Source: Prevotella sp.
GTDB taxonomy: Bacteria; Bacteroidota; Bacteroidia; Bacteroidales; Bacteroidaceae
Direction: 5' to 3'
Assembly: GCA_024695815.1 (NCBI GenBank)
Contig: JAILHK010000010.1
Coordinates: forward strand, 25,893-89,892
Length of the DNA stretch: 64,000 nt
This document shows positions 1 through 8,851 of the stretch, piece after piece; the first letter of the stretch is position 1; every line of letters begins with the position of its first letter. The position numbers and the translations under genes were made by a program. The notes under the pieces are model-generated. The model made no database searches, was not told the DNA's origin, and saw only the letters and a program-made list of their open reading frames with translations.

Positions 1-2847
1 GGTTCGTTGCTTTGCCTGCTGCCCGCCAACGGCAAGCCACAGTCTGAGCATTTGAAGGTCAACAAACTGTATATCCGTTGTATCGTACGTTCGTTTGACG
101 ACTATGTCATCGTGGCTGATGCCGATGAGGGTGAACTCCACATAGACTATGGCAATACAGAGGATGGTCGCGACTTCGGCTATCTGAAAAAGGTGCTGCG
201 CGAGGGTATGCAGCTCAACTTGCTGGACTGCCATGTCGATGCACAGGTTATAACGCCTCAGGTCATTGTCGTTGAGCCCGACTTTCTGTTGGATATATCC
301 TCGCTGGCTGCCTGTTTCACCGCCTATGGCCATCATCCGTTGCTATACACTGTCAACCGATTGAAGCCGCAGTCCAATACGCAAGCCACACTCTTGGGAA
401 ACTTCGCAGGTACGGCGCTCGATGATGTTATCCATCATCCCGACGTCACCTTGCAACAGTCCTTGCAGCGTTCCTATCGAGAGCAGGCCGACCGCATTCG
501 TGCTTGTGAGGATTTCGATCAGGAGAAGTTTGAACAGGCGGCTGCACAACAGATGCAGAACATCCGTGAGGCTGTGTCCCTGCTTTCGCCTAATCAGGCT
601 TTGCTGGAACCATCGTTCATTTGCGAACGGTTGGGATTGCAGGGACGAGTCGACCTGATGACTGCCGACATGCAGTTGCTGGTGGAACAGAAGTCGGGCA
701 AGAACATGAAGATAGAGTATCAGAGCCACGATGCCCACGGCATGCAGTTGGAGAACCACTACGTGCAGCTGCTACTCTATTATGGTATCTTGCGCTATAA
801 CTTCGGCAAGAGCGACCGTCAGGTGGACACCCGCCTGCTCTATTCCCGCTATCCCGCAGCCAAAGGTCTGGTAGTGGTCAACTATTATCGCACCTTGTTT
901 CGCGAAGCCATCCGCCTGCGCAACCAGATTGTTGCCACCGAACTGCTTATCGCTCGCGATGGCTTCGGACGTATCCTGCCACTGCTGAATGCCGATATTA
1001 TCTATAAAGGTGTGCCGCAGGATGGCTTCTTCCATCGTTTTGTGGCACCCTCGTTACAAACCCTCAACTCTCAGTTGTCATCCCTTAGTGCTTTGGAACG
1101 TGCCTACTTTGAGCGCATGATGACCTTCGTCTATCGTGAGCAGCAGTGCCAGAAGTTGGGCGTGGTGGAAGGACAAGGTGGTGCCACCAGCGATCTTTGG
1201 CAGATGCCCTTGAGTGAGAAGCGCGAAACGGGTAATATCTATACTGACCTCACCGTTATTGATCGTCAGCGTTCCTGCGATGATGGCGGTTTCGATGTCA
1301 TTACTCTGCAATTGTCTGGTGAAGCCATTCATGCACCCATCAACTTCCGTCTGGGCGATATGGTCTATCTTTATCAGTACAAGGCGGAGCCCGATGTGCG
1401 AGAGAGTATTCTTTATAAGGGCGTGTTGCAGGATATCAAGAACGGTGTGCTGGTAGTCCTTCTGAACGATGGACAGCAGAATCCCGATGTTTTCCCCGTG
1501 TCATCCACCCATTGGGCTATCGAACATGGCGGTAGCGATGTGGGAACCAATAGTCAGATACGTGGTCTTTATCAGTTTGTGACAGCCCCCGTTCATCGCC
1601 GACAATTGCTCTTAGGGCAGCGAGAGCCCCGGGAGGACGCCTCGTTGTTGCTCTCTAAAAGTTATCATCCTCACTATGATGATATTCTGTTGCGTGCTAA
1701 GCAGGCTCGCGACTATTTCCTGTTGGTGGGACCTCCGGGTACTGGCAAGACCTCGATGGCCTTGCGCTTCATGGTGGAAGAGGAACTCTCGAGTACTTCT
1801 TCGTCCTCCATTCTCCTCATGGCCTATACCAATCGTGCCGTTGATGAGATTCGTGCCATGCTTCAGGATGCCGGACTGGCAGACGAGGAGCGTATCGTCA
1901 CGGGCACCACATCGATGATGCAGGCCCGTCCGTTCCTGATGGCAGGGCGCCATTTCTCTCTGGCTATCATCGATGAGGCATCACAAATTCTCGAACCCAG
2001 TATTATCGGTCTGCTGAGTAACGTAGATATCGACCGCTTTGTGATGATAGGTGACCATAAGCAGTTGCCTGCCGTGGTGCAACAGACCGCCGAACAGGCT
2101 GCCGTTGATAGTGAGGAACTGCGTAGCATAGGCATCAGCGATTGTCGTCAGTCGCTTTTTGAGCGCCTCTATCGCTGGGAGTGCTCTCAAGGTCGCACGC
2201 AGTTTATTGGCACGCTGAACCATCAGGGGCGCATGCACCCCGAGGTAGCACAGTTCCCGTCAGCGATGTTCTACACCCGTGAGCAGCTACAGCCTGTGCC
2301 CTTGAAGCATCAGCTGGAAGGCTCGCTTGAATATGACCTACCTGCTGAAGATACGCTCGACGAGCTGTTGAAGGAGCGCCGCATGCTCTTCCTGCCAGTG
2401 GTTCCTCAACATCCTTTCAGTTCGCCCAAGTCGAATACCGATGAAGCACAGTTGGTGGTCGATTTACTGCATCGCATCCGCCGGTTCTATGGCAATCGCT
2501 TTGATGCCAGGAAGACCGTAGGCATCATTGTGCCCTACCGCAACCAGATAGCAGCTATTCGTCAGGCCATAGGAGATGACGAGGCCTTTGCCGATGTCAC
2601 CATCGATACTGTGGAGCGCTATCAGGGTTCGCAGCGTGAGGTTATTATCTATTCGTTTACGGTAAGTCGTCGTTATCAGCTGGACTTCCTGACCAACAAC
2701 AGCTATACCGATGTGGATGGCAGTCTGGTGGATCGCAAGTTGAATGTAGCGTTGACACGTGCCCGCAGGCAAATGCTCATGGTGGGCAATCCCAACATTC
2801 TGCAGGCTAATCCCCTTTTCGCCCAGCTTATTGCGAGATTTTCTTAG
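1..2847 (+). CDS. Dna2-like fused PD-(D/E)XK nuclease and superfamily 1 helicase, 5' end outside window
   Basis: The reading frame is open from the first base, so the start probably lies upstream; the first in-window start-like codon is TTG at 7. Numbering from there, an N-terminal nuclease region carries GRVD (D216) and VEQKSGK (E227, K229), the Cas4/Dna2-type PD-(D/E)XK signature. The C-terminal half is a superfamily 1 helicase: Walker A GPPGTGKT near 575, DEAS near 656, GDHKQLP just after, ERYQGSQRE near 875 and ALTRARR near 915. Families with this layout are ATP-dependent helicase-nucleases acting on DNA ends, flaps or RNA-DNA structures in the cytoplasm. The exact role is not visible. 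No CRISPR or restriction genes flank it, so a housekeeping or repair role is more likely than a defence role. Family call firm; function inferred. Confidence 0.85.
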   Translation, partial: GSLLCLLPANGKPQSEHLKVNKLYIRCIVRSFDDYVIVADADEGELHIDYGNTEDGRDFGYLKKVLREGMQLNLLDCHVDAQVITPQVIVVEPDFLLDISSLAACFTAYGHHPLLYTVNRLKPQSNTQATLLGNFAGTALDDVIHHPDVTLQQSLQRSYREQADRIRACEDFDQEKFEQAAAQQMQNIREAVSLLSPNQALLEPSFICERLGLQGRVDLMTADMQLLVEQKSGKNMKIEYQSHDAHGMQLENHYVQLLLYYGILRYNFGKSDRQVDTRLLYSRYPAAKGLVVVNYYRTLFREAIRLRNQIVATELLIARDGFGRILPLLNADIIYKGVPQDGFFHRFVAPSLQTLNSQLSSLSALERAYFERMMTFVYREQQCQKLGVVEGQGGATSDLWQMPLSEKRETGNIYTDLTVIDRQRSCDDGGFDVITLQLSGEAIHAPINFRLGDMVYLYQYKAEPDVRESILYKGVLQDIKNGVLVVLLNDGQQNPDVFPVSSTHWAIEHGGSDVGTNSQIRGLYQFVTAPVHRRQLLLGQREPREDASLLLSKSYHPHYDDILLRAKQARDYFLLVGPPGTGKTSMALRFMVEEELSSTSSSSILLMAYTNRAVDEIRAMLQDAGLADEERIVTGTTSMMQARPFLMAGRHFSLAIIDEASQILEPSIIGLLSNVDIDRFVMIGDHKQLPAVVQQTAEQAAVDSEELRSIGISDCRQSLFERLYRWECSQGRTQFIGTLNHQGRMHPEVAQFPSAMFYTREQLQPVPLKHQLEGSLEYDLPAEDTLDELLKERRMLFLPVVPQHPFSSPKSNTDEAQLVVDLLHRIRRFYGNRFDARKTVGIIVPYRNQIAAIRQAIGDDEAFADVTIDTVERYQGSQREVIIYSFTVSRRYQLDFLTNNSYTDVDGSLVDRKLNVALTRARRQMLMVGNPNILQANPLFAQLIARFS

Positions 2848-2853
2848 AATTGT

Positions 2854-2884
2854 TTTGCAGGAACGAAAGATTTTCGTATTTTTG
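2854..2884 (+). promoter_or_regulatory. Bacteroidetes-type promoter of the DUF3332 gene
   Basis: TTTG at 2854-2857 and TATTTTTG at 2877-2884 are separated by 19 nt, an exact match to the Bacteroidetes primary sigma consensus. It lies just after the helicase stop and 35 nt before the next ATG, so the lipoprotein gene has its own promoter. Confidence 0.75.
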
Positions 2885-2919
2885 CCTCCGATTGTGAAAC
2901 TATTAAACCAATTACTATT

Positions 2920-3468
2920 ATGAAGAAAATCAGTTTGAAGGTAGCTGCTATCTTGCTTTCAGGTTCATTCCTGTGCAGCTCTTGTATCGGTTCTTTTAGT
3001 CTTTTCAACAGCTACGAAAAGTGGCAGTGCAACATGACCAGCAATAAGTTTGTCAATGGTATCGTAGGTCTGATTCTGCAGCCCATCGTAGGTGGCGTAT
3101 GCCTGTTTGTAGATGCCGTAGTACTGAACACCATCGAGTTCTGGACAGGCAGCAACCCCATGGCTGTCAACACCATTCAACAGGTGAAAGGTCAGGACGG
3201 CCGCTACTATGCCGTAAAGACCCTAAAGAACGGTTACGAGGTGAAGGCACCTACCGGCGAGGTTACCTACTTCATTCACAACGACAAGAACGACTCTTGG
3301 TCAATGCAGCAGAACGGCATCACTAAGGAACTGTTCCGCTTCAACAACGATGGCACCATCGAGGCTGTGCTTCAGAATGGCGAGAAGATGACCGTGACCA
3401 ACGACGAGGCTGGTTTGCAGAAAGTACAGGAAGCAGTCTATACCGACAACTTCTTTGCACTCCGATAA
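2920..3468 (+). CDS. DUF3332 family lipoprotein
   Basis: The 182-residue protein starts at an ATG shortly after a good promoter. It has a lipoprotein signal peptide with lipobox LCSSC (Cys about 22), then the typical DUF3332 N-terminal block: a SLFN..KW segment, a hydrophobic Gly-rich stretch (GIVGLILQPIVGGVCLFVDAV, about 46-66) and a DxVVLNTIEFWTGSNP motif. The rest is a hydrophilic beta-rich tail with repeated K.Y.V-type strands. DUF3332 proteins are small envelope proteins of unknown function, common in Bacteroidales. It stands alone between the helicase and the sigma-factor gene and is followed by an array of AT-rich palindromes. Family call is from the N-terminal pattern; function unknown. 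Confidence 0.8.
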   Translation: MKKISLKVAAILLSGSFLCSSCIGSFSLFNSYEKWQCNMTSNKFVNGIVGLILQPIVGGVCLFVDAVVLNTIEFWTGSNPMAVNTIQQVKGQDGRYYAVKTLKNGYEVKAPTGEVTYFIHNDKNDSWSMQQNGITKELFRFNNDGTIEAVLQNGEKMTVTNDEAGLQKVQEAVYTDNFFALR

Positions 3469-3507
3469 GACAACTTTCATGCTGCAATACTTTGCGGCTT
3501 AAAATAA

Positions 3508-3563
3508 ATTATAGCTATAATTCTCGCAATTATAGCTATAATTTGTTTAATAATAGCTATAAT
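3508..3563. repeat. Array of three palindromes with a 21-nt period (AGCT core)
   Basis: Three near-identical 14-nt palindromes, ATTATAGCTATAAT, begin at 3508, 3529 and 3550 (the third has one mismatch). The AGCT centres sit at 3513, 3534 and 3555, exactly 21 nt apart. A T-run follows the third copy, so part of it could serve as a terminator for the DUF3332 gene. The rest of the 200-nt gap (3469-3668) is AT-rich with no other visible feature. Confidence 0.8.
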
Positions 3564-3668
3564 TTTTTCTGGCAGAAAATCCTTTTCTGATGATTTTCAC
3601 GATTTTGTTATTGAAAAAAAGAGTATATCCAACTTAATAATTTACTGCTTTCTGCGTATTATAGTTGT

Positions 3669-4394
3669 ATGACTCGCACAGAATTCGAACATATAGCGGT
3701 GGCGTTGCGCCAGAGAGTGCTGAAGGTCGGTCTTGACTTTTTCGGCAACAGAGCAGATGCAGAGGACGTGGCACAGGAAACGATGGCGCTACTATGGGGC
3801 TATTGTGAGCATATTGATGCTGTGCGCAACGTAGAGGCATTGGCTGTGAGGGTAGCGAAGAACTGCTGTGTGAGTCTCAACAGAAAGCGACGGCCAAGCG
3901 TAGAGATAGACATACCAGCGTTGCAGCGGTTAGAGTCCGATGGTTCCCCGGAGGCGTTGCTGGAGGCTGAGGACATGCAGCAGATGCTGTCGGAAGCAAT
4001 GGAGCAGTTGAAACCACGCGAGCGACAACTCTTTGAGATGAAACATATGGATGACCTGTCCATAGCGGAGATTGCAGAAAAGACTGGCATTCCGAAGACT
4101 TCGGTTGCGGCAATGGTCTCTGCGGCACGACGAAAGGTTATAATGGCTCTGCGTATTATTCTGTCAACGGCTGCAGTTTACTTGGTTGGTATGTTCTTCT
4201 GGCTTCAGAAAGTGCCAGAGACACATGTCTGGAATACAGCCAAAGACCGGTCTGCTGCCCGCGAGCAACATCTTGGCCGCTACTGTAAAGATGGAACTCC
4301 AAAGGAGTTGTATGAGTGTTACATAGAACATAGACAAAAACATCCCAAGACCTATAGTGTCATCAAAAAGAGGCTTTATGAAAATCAACAGTAA
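3669..4394 (+). CDS. Sigma-70 family (ECF-like) sigma factor with C-terminal membrane segment
   Basis: This 241-residue protein has a region 2 block (residues 1-75, with GNRADAEDVAQETMALLW), a short linker, and a region 4 block (about 110-160, LKPRERQLFEMKHMDDLSIAEIAEKTGIPKTSV), so it should direct RNA polymerase to a small regulon. It does not stop at region 4 as most ECF factors do. A hydrophobic segment (about 160-180, IILSTAAVYLVGMFFW) follows, then some 60 polar residues. That could anchor the sigma factor to the inner membrane or act as a built-in inhibitory domain. Its 3' end overlaps the next gene by 17 nt, so the two are translated together. No separate classical anti-sigma gene is visible. 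Sigma assignment is firm; the role of the tail is inference. Confidence 0.8.
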   Translation: MTRTEFEHIAVALRQRVLKVGLDFFGNRADAEDVAQETMALLWGYCEHIDAVRNVEALAVRVAKNCCVSLNRKRRPSVEIDIPALQRLESDGSPEALLEAEDMQQMLSEAMEQLKPRERQLFEMKHMDDLSIAEIAEKTGIPKTSVAAMVSAARRKVIMALRIILSTAAVYLVGMFFWLQKVPETHVWNTAKDRSAAREQHLGRYCKDGTPKELYECYIEHRQKHPKTYSVIKKRLYENQQ

Positions 4395-5502
4395 AATAAT
4401 ACCTGCTGCGATGCTGATACTGCTTGCAGCATCGTGCAACAATAAAGATGATCGCATGCTGACGGTCATCAATGAGGACGGATCCTGCGCCCGTGAGTAC
4501 ACTTTCCACTCCACGCGACAGTTGCTGGCTATTCCGTTGGAAGAGGACTATGACAGTATCGTTGACAAGAGCTGGGAGCGCAGTTGGTCGGTTGGCGAAC
4601 ATGAGCAGCGCCATCTCGTCCCTCTGAAAGACGCGGAATGGGATAGCATACAAGCGACGGCTCCCAATGATACGCTGGACAATATGCTGATGGTTCACGT
4701 GAAGAAGGAGTATGAGAGTGTCAACGATATGAGCGCTCAGTTATATGCGCCAGAGAACTCTCATCTTGTGAAGGTAGAAGGCATAAAGGCTAAGAGCACT
4801 CTGGAGAAAAGCTTCAAGTGGTTCTACACGGACTATACATTTAGCGAGACGTTTGTCTATGATGGGGCTCCAGTCTTTCCCGTTCCCCTCACCCGTTTCC
4901 TTTCTGCCGACACAGCCGCTTATTGGTTTACTGGTCAGCCCGATTTGACGCGCAATCTTAGCGGTGCCGAGTTAAAGGAAATGCTTGACGATATTGATGC
5001 AAAGGTATGTCAGTGGATTAATGCCAACTATTTTTATGAGACATGCAACACGATTATTGCACATTATGACAGCATCCAAAACCCGCCTGTCAGTAAGGAA
5101 CGCTTCATCAGTATGCGCGACTCGCTGGTCATGCTCCCTTGTGTGCTGAATGCAAACGACGGCTTTGTATGGAAGAATGGCGTCAATGTGCTTGATAGTT
5201 TGTTCCTCTCTGAAAGCTACTCATCGTTTCTTAAGTTATACGAAGAGGAACCAGAAGGTTATGCACAGCTTTTCTCTTTCTCCACAACCTACGACCTAAA
5301 GATGCCAGGCACTATTGTTGATGCTGGTATGGGTGAATATGACGGAGAGGTAATTCATTATCGCCTTAGTGGCGAACGCCTCATTCCTGATACCTTCACT
5401 ATTACTGCCACTTCTCGTGTCACCAATATATGGGCATTCATCGTGACACTACTAATCATTGTCCTGGCCATTGGCAGTTTCCTTTATCAAAGGAAGCGTT
5501 AG
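4378..5502 (+). CDS. Lipoprotein with C-terminal membrane segment, partner of the sigma factor
   Basis: Function not recognised. I chose the ATG at 4378 rather than the in-frame GTG at 4357 because it places a short signal peptide directly before lipobox LLAASC (Cys about 17). The 374-residue product has a long polar region with no motif I know and one hydrophobic helix at the C-terminus (TNIWAFIVTLLIIVLAIGSFLY) followed by KRKR-type residues. This gives a lipid-anchored N-terminus and a membrane-spanning C-terminus with the bulk in the periplasm. The overlap with the sigma-factor gene points to a shared role, such as sensing envelope state and controlling the sigma factor. That is inference from context. 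Confidence 0.7.
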   Translation: MKINSKIIPAAMLILLAASCNNKDDRMLTVINEDGSCAREYTFHSTRQLLAIPLEEDYDSIVDKSWERSWSVGEHEQRHLVPLKDAEWDSIQATAPNDTLDNMLMVHVKKEYESVNDMSAQLYAPENSHLVKVEGIKAKSTLEKSFKWFYTDYTFSETFVYDGAPVFPVPLTRFLSADTAAYWFTGQPDLTRNLSGAELKEMLDDIDAKVCQWINANYFYETCNTIIAHYDSIQNPPVSKERFISMRDSLVMLPCVLNANDGFVWKNGVNVLDSLFLSESYSSFLKLYEEEPEGYAQLFSFSTTYDLKMPGTIVDAGMGEYDGEVIHYRLSGERLIPDTFTITATSRVTNIWAFIVTLLIIVLAIGSFLYQRKR

Positions 5503-5575
5503 TGACAGATGAAAGTATGAGTTGAAAGCAAAAGAAAGATGCAGTTTGTGCAGCAAGGTATTGCGGATAAAAAAC

Positions 5576-5612
5576 AATAATGGCCAGAATTTTTGAAATT
5601 CTGGCCATTATT
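5576..5612. terminator. Bidirectional terminator hairpin
   Basis: Arms of 17 nt (5576-5592 and 5596-5612) pair perfectly around a 3-nt loop, with A and T runs at the ends. It sits between the convergent lipoprotein gene and the GH92 remnant, so it can stop transcription from both sides. Confidence 0.75.
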
Positions 5613-5634
5613 TATTAAATTTTGGCCAAAATTT
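5576..5634. repeat. Array of three GGCC palindromic units with a 21-nt period
   Basis: GGCC cores lie at 5582, 5603 and 5624, exactly 21 nt apart. The first two units form the terminator hairpin. The third (5617-5634, AAATTTTGGCCAAAATTT) is a perfect 18-nt palindrome on its own. The layout matches the AGCT array at 3508 and the CTAG array at 45370, but with a different word. Confidence 0.75.
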
Positions 5635-6617
5635 ACCAGCGGTCTTTGGTGATGATGTCGTCAGACCAGCGGTGGTCCTTGGGAAAAGCTTCACCATTCC
5701 ATGCCTTTACCTGAGCCACACGACGAATGGAATAGTCTGTGGCCGTATAGTCGCCATTGACATCGCTCATGACGTTTGGTTGAATGAAAGCATGATAGAG
5801 TGAGGTGTAGAATTTCTGCATGTCCTGACAGTCACCTTCCACCTCGATACGACTCAGCAGTTTCTCCCACTGTTTATCTGCCCTTTCTGTGTATTCATCA
5901 AAGTTCCAAGAAGAGGCCTCTCGCTCCATATTCATGCGTGCATTTTCAATGCTGGTTGTGGAAAGTGCGACCTTCACCACCAGAGGCGTATCGTCTGTGT
6001 CATCAGTACAAACCCATGCCTTCAGCGCTTTGCCATTAACCACACTGGCTGTGCTAACATGATGGTCGCCATCTATCATGTCGAAAGATACAATCTGCCG
6101 AGATAGCTCTATGTGAAAGTAAACACGACGTAGCTTTGCCCATCCCGTGATGATGCGGTAGCCCTCAACAACCGTGGGACTGACGATGCGCAGTTGTGAT
6201 TGAATGATATGGCGATCCCAGGAGCCTTTCGGTGCCGAGTGGTCTAAATCGATGAGCAACCTCGCGTTCGTGTTGAAGGATTGACCATGTCCTGTCGGTC
6301 GTCGAAGGCATCAGCAGCAAGTCGATCAGGTCGCAAGCGCCTGTGCCACTGAGCCTTGTATGACTGAATCCACACAGATGCGAGTCATTATAGTCGTAGC
6401 CCGAAGCCTTGTCCCAATCTGGCGAGGCTTGCGTATCAGGGCTGAGTTGCACCATGCCGAAAGGCACTGTGGCTCCAGGATAACAATTGCCTGACAGCGA
6501 GTTTTCGACGGCTCCTGTACCAATAAAAGGGTTGACAAACTGAGTGTAGCGACCAGCCTGTAAGTGACATACAGTCATCAAGCCAAGGATAAAGGTTATG
6601 ATGTGTTTCAAGTTCAT
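5633..6617 (-). pseudogene. GH92 alpha-mannosidase remnant: internal deletion, frameshift and 3' truncation
   Basis: The start at 6617 overlaps the stop of the upstream gene by 4 nt (ATGA-type). It encodes a signal peptide and the GH92 N-terminus: YTQFVNPFIGTG, GNCYPGATVPFGMVQLSPDT, GYDYNDSHLCGFSHTRLSGTG and DLLLMPST. Homology then breaks near 6280. The frame changes and resumes with LLIDLDHSAPKGSWD and other mid-GH92 features such as KFYTSLYHAF and DVNGDY. The usual stretch of roughly 50-60 residues between those parts is missing. The second part ends at 5633 after an unrelated-looking tail, so the catalytic C-terminal half is absent. GH92 enzymes are calcium-dependent exo-alpha-mannosidases of about 740 residues; this one cannot be functional. 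It was the third gene of the operon with the two GH-D genes. Confidence 0.85.
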
Positions 6618-8851
6618 TTGACTATATACTTTTTCCCGTTTTTAATATAGAGACCATGCTTCTGTCCCCCTGCCACTCTTCGACCTTGAAGATTGTAGAT
6701 AGAAGCATCACTGGGGAGTAGTGCTTCGTCTGCATGCGCGATACCCGATGTACCATTCTTCTCAATGCGATAGATGCGGGCATCGCTAGCAGGCACACTA
6801 TACTGAAATCCTGTGGCCGATGCAGCGATGGTGCTGCTCGTCCATAGTTCCTTGATGGCTTTCACTTTGGCTGCATCGATGCCTAGGTCGGCAAAGGGAA
6901 TCTGAGCGGAAATGGGCATCAGCATCTGATAATTGATGGCTGCCACGTAGACATACTTCTCCGTTTCGTAGGTCATGAGCGACTCTGCCCCAACACTCGA
7001 AGAAGCATTGCCATAGACTGGGCGGAACGACGAGCAGGTGCGCGGTATCTCGTTGATCTCGTCGATGGTGAGCAAGTCCAGCGCACGCTCCTGCGAAGTC
7101 TCCCAGTAGTTGGTCAGTTGCCCTTTCGATGGGTTGTTGTCGCGCCACAGCGTCACATTGGGACTGAAGTTGTCGCCCATGAGAAAAGCACCCGTCACCA
7201 CACCGCTGGTCAGTCGGGCGCGGTTGGCTGCCACGGTCTGCACACCGCCGCCGTCCTGACGCAGGGCCATCACCATGTGGTCAGGGTCATTGGCCACATA
7301 GACCTCGCGCAGCCACCAGCCATACGACGTATTGTTCATCACATACTTCGTGTGGTCTATCGTGCCCCACGCGTCGCAAGAGATGCGCCGTCCGTGGGTG
7401 TACTGGTAGGGGAAAGTTGGGGCGATGCTCAGGTCCAGATACATCGTGCCCGCATAGCGCATCAGTGCTGCCATACCCTCGTTATAAGCCTGAATGCCCG
7501 TGTGGCAGTTCTTGTTGTACCACTCGTCGGCCTCGATGGCACCGTTCGACATGAAGTCGCACTTCAGATACTCGACGCCCCACGATTTGAACTTTTGCAT
7601 CTCGTTCAGCATGAACTGTTTGGTACCCACATGTGTGGGGTCTAGACAATAGGCACCATCAACCACCTTAAAACGTCCATTTACCTTCAGTGCAATATCG
7701 CGAAAGCGGTATTTATTGCTAGTTCCGGGCACAAAGCTTTGCAAGTCGCCGAACCTACAGAAAGGACCATAGTACAAGCCCGGAATCATATGGTTCGCCT
7801 TGCAGTAGCTGACAAAGTCCTTCACCTGCTGCACCGACAGGTTGTCGTTCCACCAGGCGTCGAGGCTCATCACCACGCGCCCCTCACGGTCGTGGAAGCC
7901 ATGCGACACAAGGTTGTCGCGGATGAAGTCGGCACAGTCTATGATACCCTGATACGAAATACTGGTCTGTTGCACACCCCATGAGCTCCAACCATAGGGC
8001 GCACCACCAGCCCACTCGCGCTTAGGAGCCACGAGTGTACATGCCTGGCCAAAAGTCTCCATACCTGTGCGCCAGTCGTCAAACCACCCCACCATGAAGC
8101 GCGCAGAACGCACTGTATCCGCCACCACAGCGCCATGCGGCATCACCATCCGCTCACTCTGTATGGAGTCATGCGAATGCTCATCCGTATATCCCGAGAT
8201 GAGCGCCAGTTCGTCCACTTTGTCATAATCGGAACCTGTCACACGGACTGCACTCTTCCACAAATCATGGTCAAGAGCACCACAAATCAATCCTCCACGC
8301 GTATCCGTATTATAAATAGCAGTCACAGTATAAGAGTTCACAGTGCCTCGCAAATTATTTGATGCATAGCGAATGAAGCCGTCATTGTCCCATGGTACGA
8401 AAAGCACACGGTTCTTTTTGCCTGCAGGCATCATACGATTTGTAGATGTACACCTGAGCGGCGACATATAGTTACTACTTGTCTTAGAGCCGTTGGTAAT
8501 GGCCAGTTGAGCTACCACATAAGGTTTTGAGCCATAGCATGACAGAGTCTGCAAAAGTGTGATACCATCATCCATTCGGTAAGTGATACACCATTGATGG
8601 CCACTGCCAAAAGCATCTTCAACGTTATTCTGTTCAATACTGACAGAGGTGGCATTGAATGAGCAATAGGTGTTATCACCCAGCCTAGCCTCAGCATAGG
8701 CATCCGTCATCAAACGAGTTCCATTATAGTCTATATTCAACCGTTGGGTCGTATTGTCTAAACGCATGACCCACCCATTACTTATAAAATCAGCCGAAAA
8801 ACCTTTCAAAGAGGCGACTATACTAAAAAACAATAAAACATATTTTCTCAT
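6614..8851 (-). CDS. Secreted clan GH-D (GH27/GH36-like) glycosidase with C-terminal sorting-like tail
   Basis: The protein has 745 residues and a signal peptide (cleavage near FSA). An N-terminal beta-sandwich (about 20-270) precedes a TIM-barrel with GWSSWG, SLDAWWND and GLYYGPF. The likely nucleophile is D432 in YLKCDFM, and the likely acid/base is D493 in SCDAWG. Clan GH-D enzymes are retaining alpha-galactosidases and relatives; the exact substrate cannot be read here. The end (IYNLQGRRV...GLYIKNGKKYIVK) resembles the short C-terminal sorting or anchoring domain common in Prevotella secreted enzymes. It is coupled by 4-nt overlaps to the genes on both sides. Two paralogs lie in this window (8848-10824 and 19572-21911). 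Confidence 0.8.
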   Translation of the reverse strand: MRKYVLLFFSIVASLKGFSADFISNGWVMRLDNTTQRLNIDYNGTRLMTDAYAEARLGDNTYCSFNATSVSIEQNNVEDAFGSGHQWCITYRMDDGITLLQTLSCYGSKPYVVAQLAITNGSKTSSNYMSPLRCTSTNRMMPAGKKNRVLFVPWDNDGFIRYASNNLRGTVNSYTVTAIYNTDTRGGLICGALDHDLWKSAVRVTGSDYDKVDELALISGYTDEHSHDSIQSERMVMPHGAVVADTVRSARFMVGWFDDWRTGMETFGQACTLVAPKREWAGGAPYGWSSWGVQQTSISYQGIIDCADFIRDNLVSHGFHDREGRVVMSLDAWWNDNLSVQQVKDFVSYCKANHMIPGLYYGPFCRFGDLQSFVPGTSNKYRFRDIALKVNGRFKVVDGAYCLDPTHVGTKQFMLNEMQKFKSWGVEYLKCDFMSNGAIEADEWYNKNCHTGIQAYNEGMAALMRYAGTMYLDLSIAPTFPYQYTHGRRISCDAWGTIDHTKYVMNNTSYGWWLREVYVANDPDHMVMALRQDGGGVQTVAANRARLTSGVVTGAFLMGDNFSPNVTLWRDNNPSKGQLTNYWETSQERALDLLTIDEINEIPRTCSSFRPVYGNASSSVGAESLMTYETEKYVYVAAINYQMLMPISAQIPFADLGIDAAKVKAIKELWTSSTIAASATGFQYSVPASDARIYRIEKNGTSGIAHADEALLPSDASIYNLQGRRVAGGQKHGLYIKNGKKYIVK

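Noticed and set aside
1..2847. Defence-system nuclease-helicase
   Set aside because: The domain mix occurs in some defence systems, but the neighbours are a DUF3332 lipoprotein and a sigma-factor gene, with no other defence gene visible.
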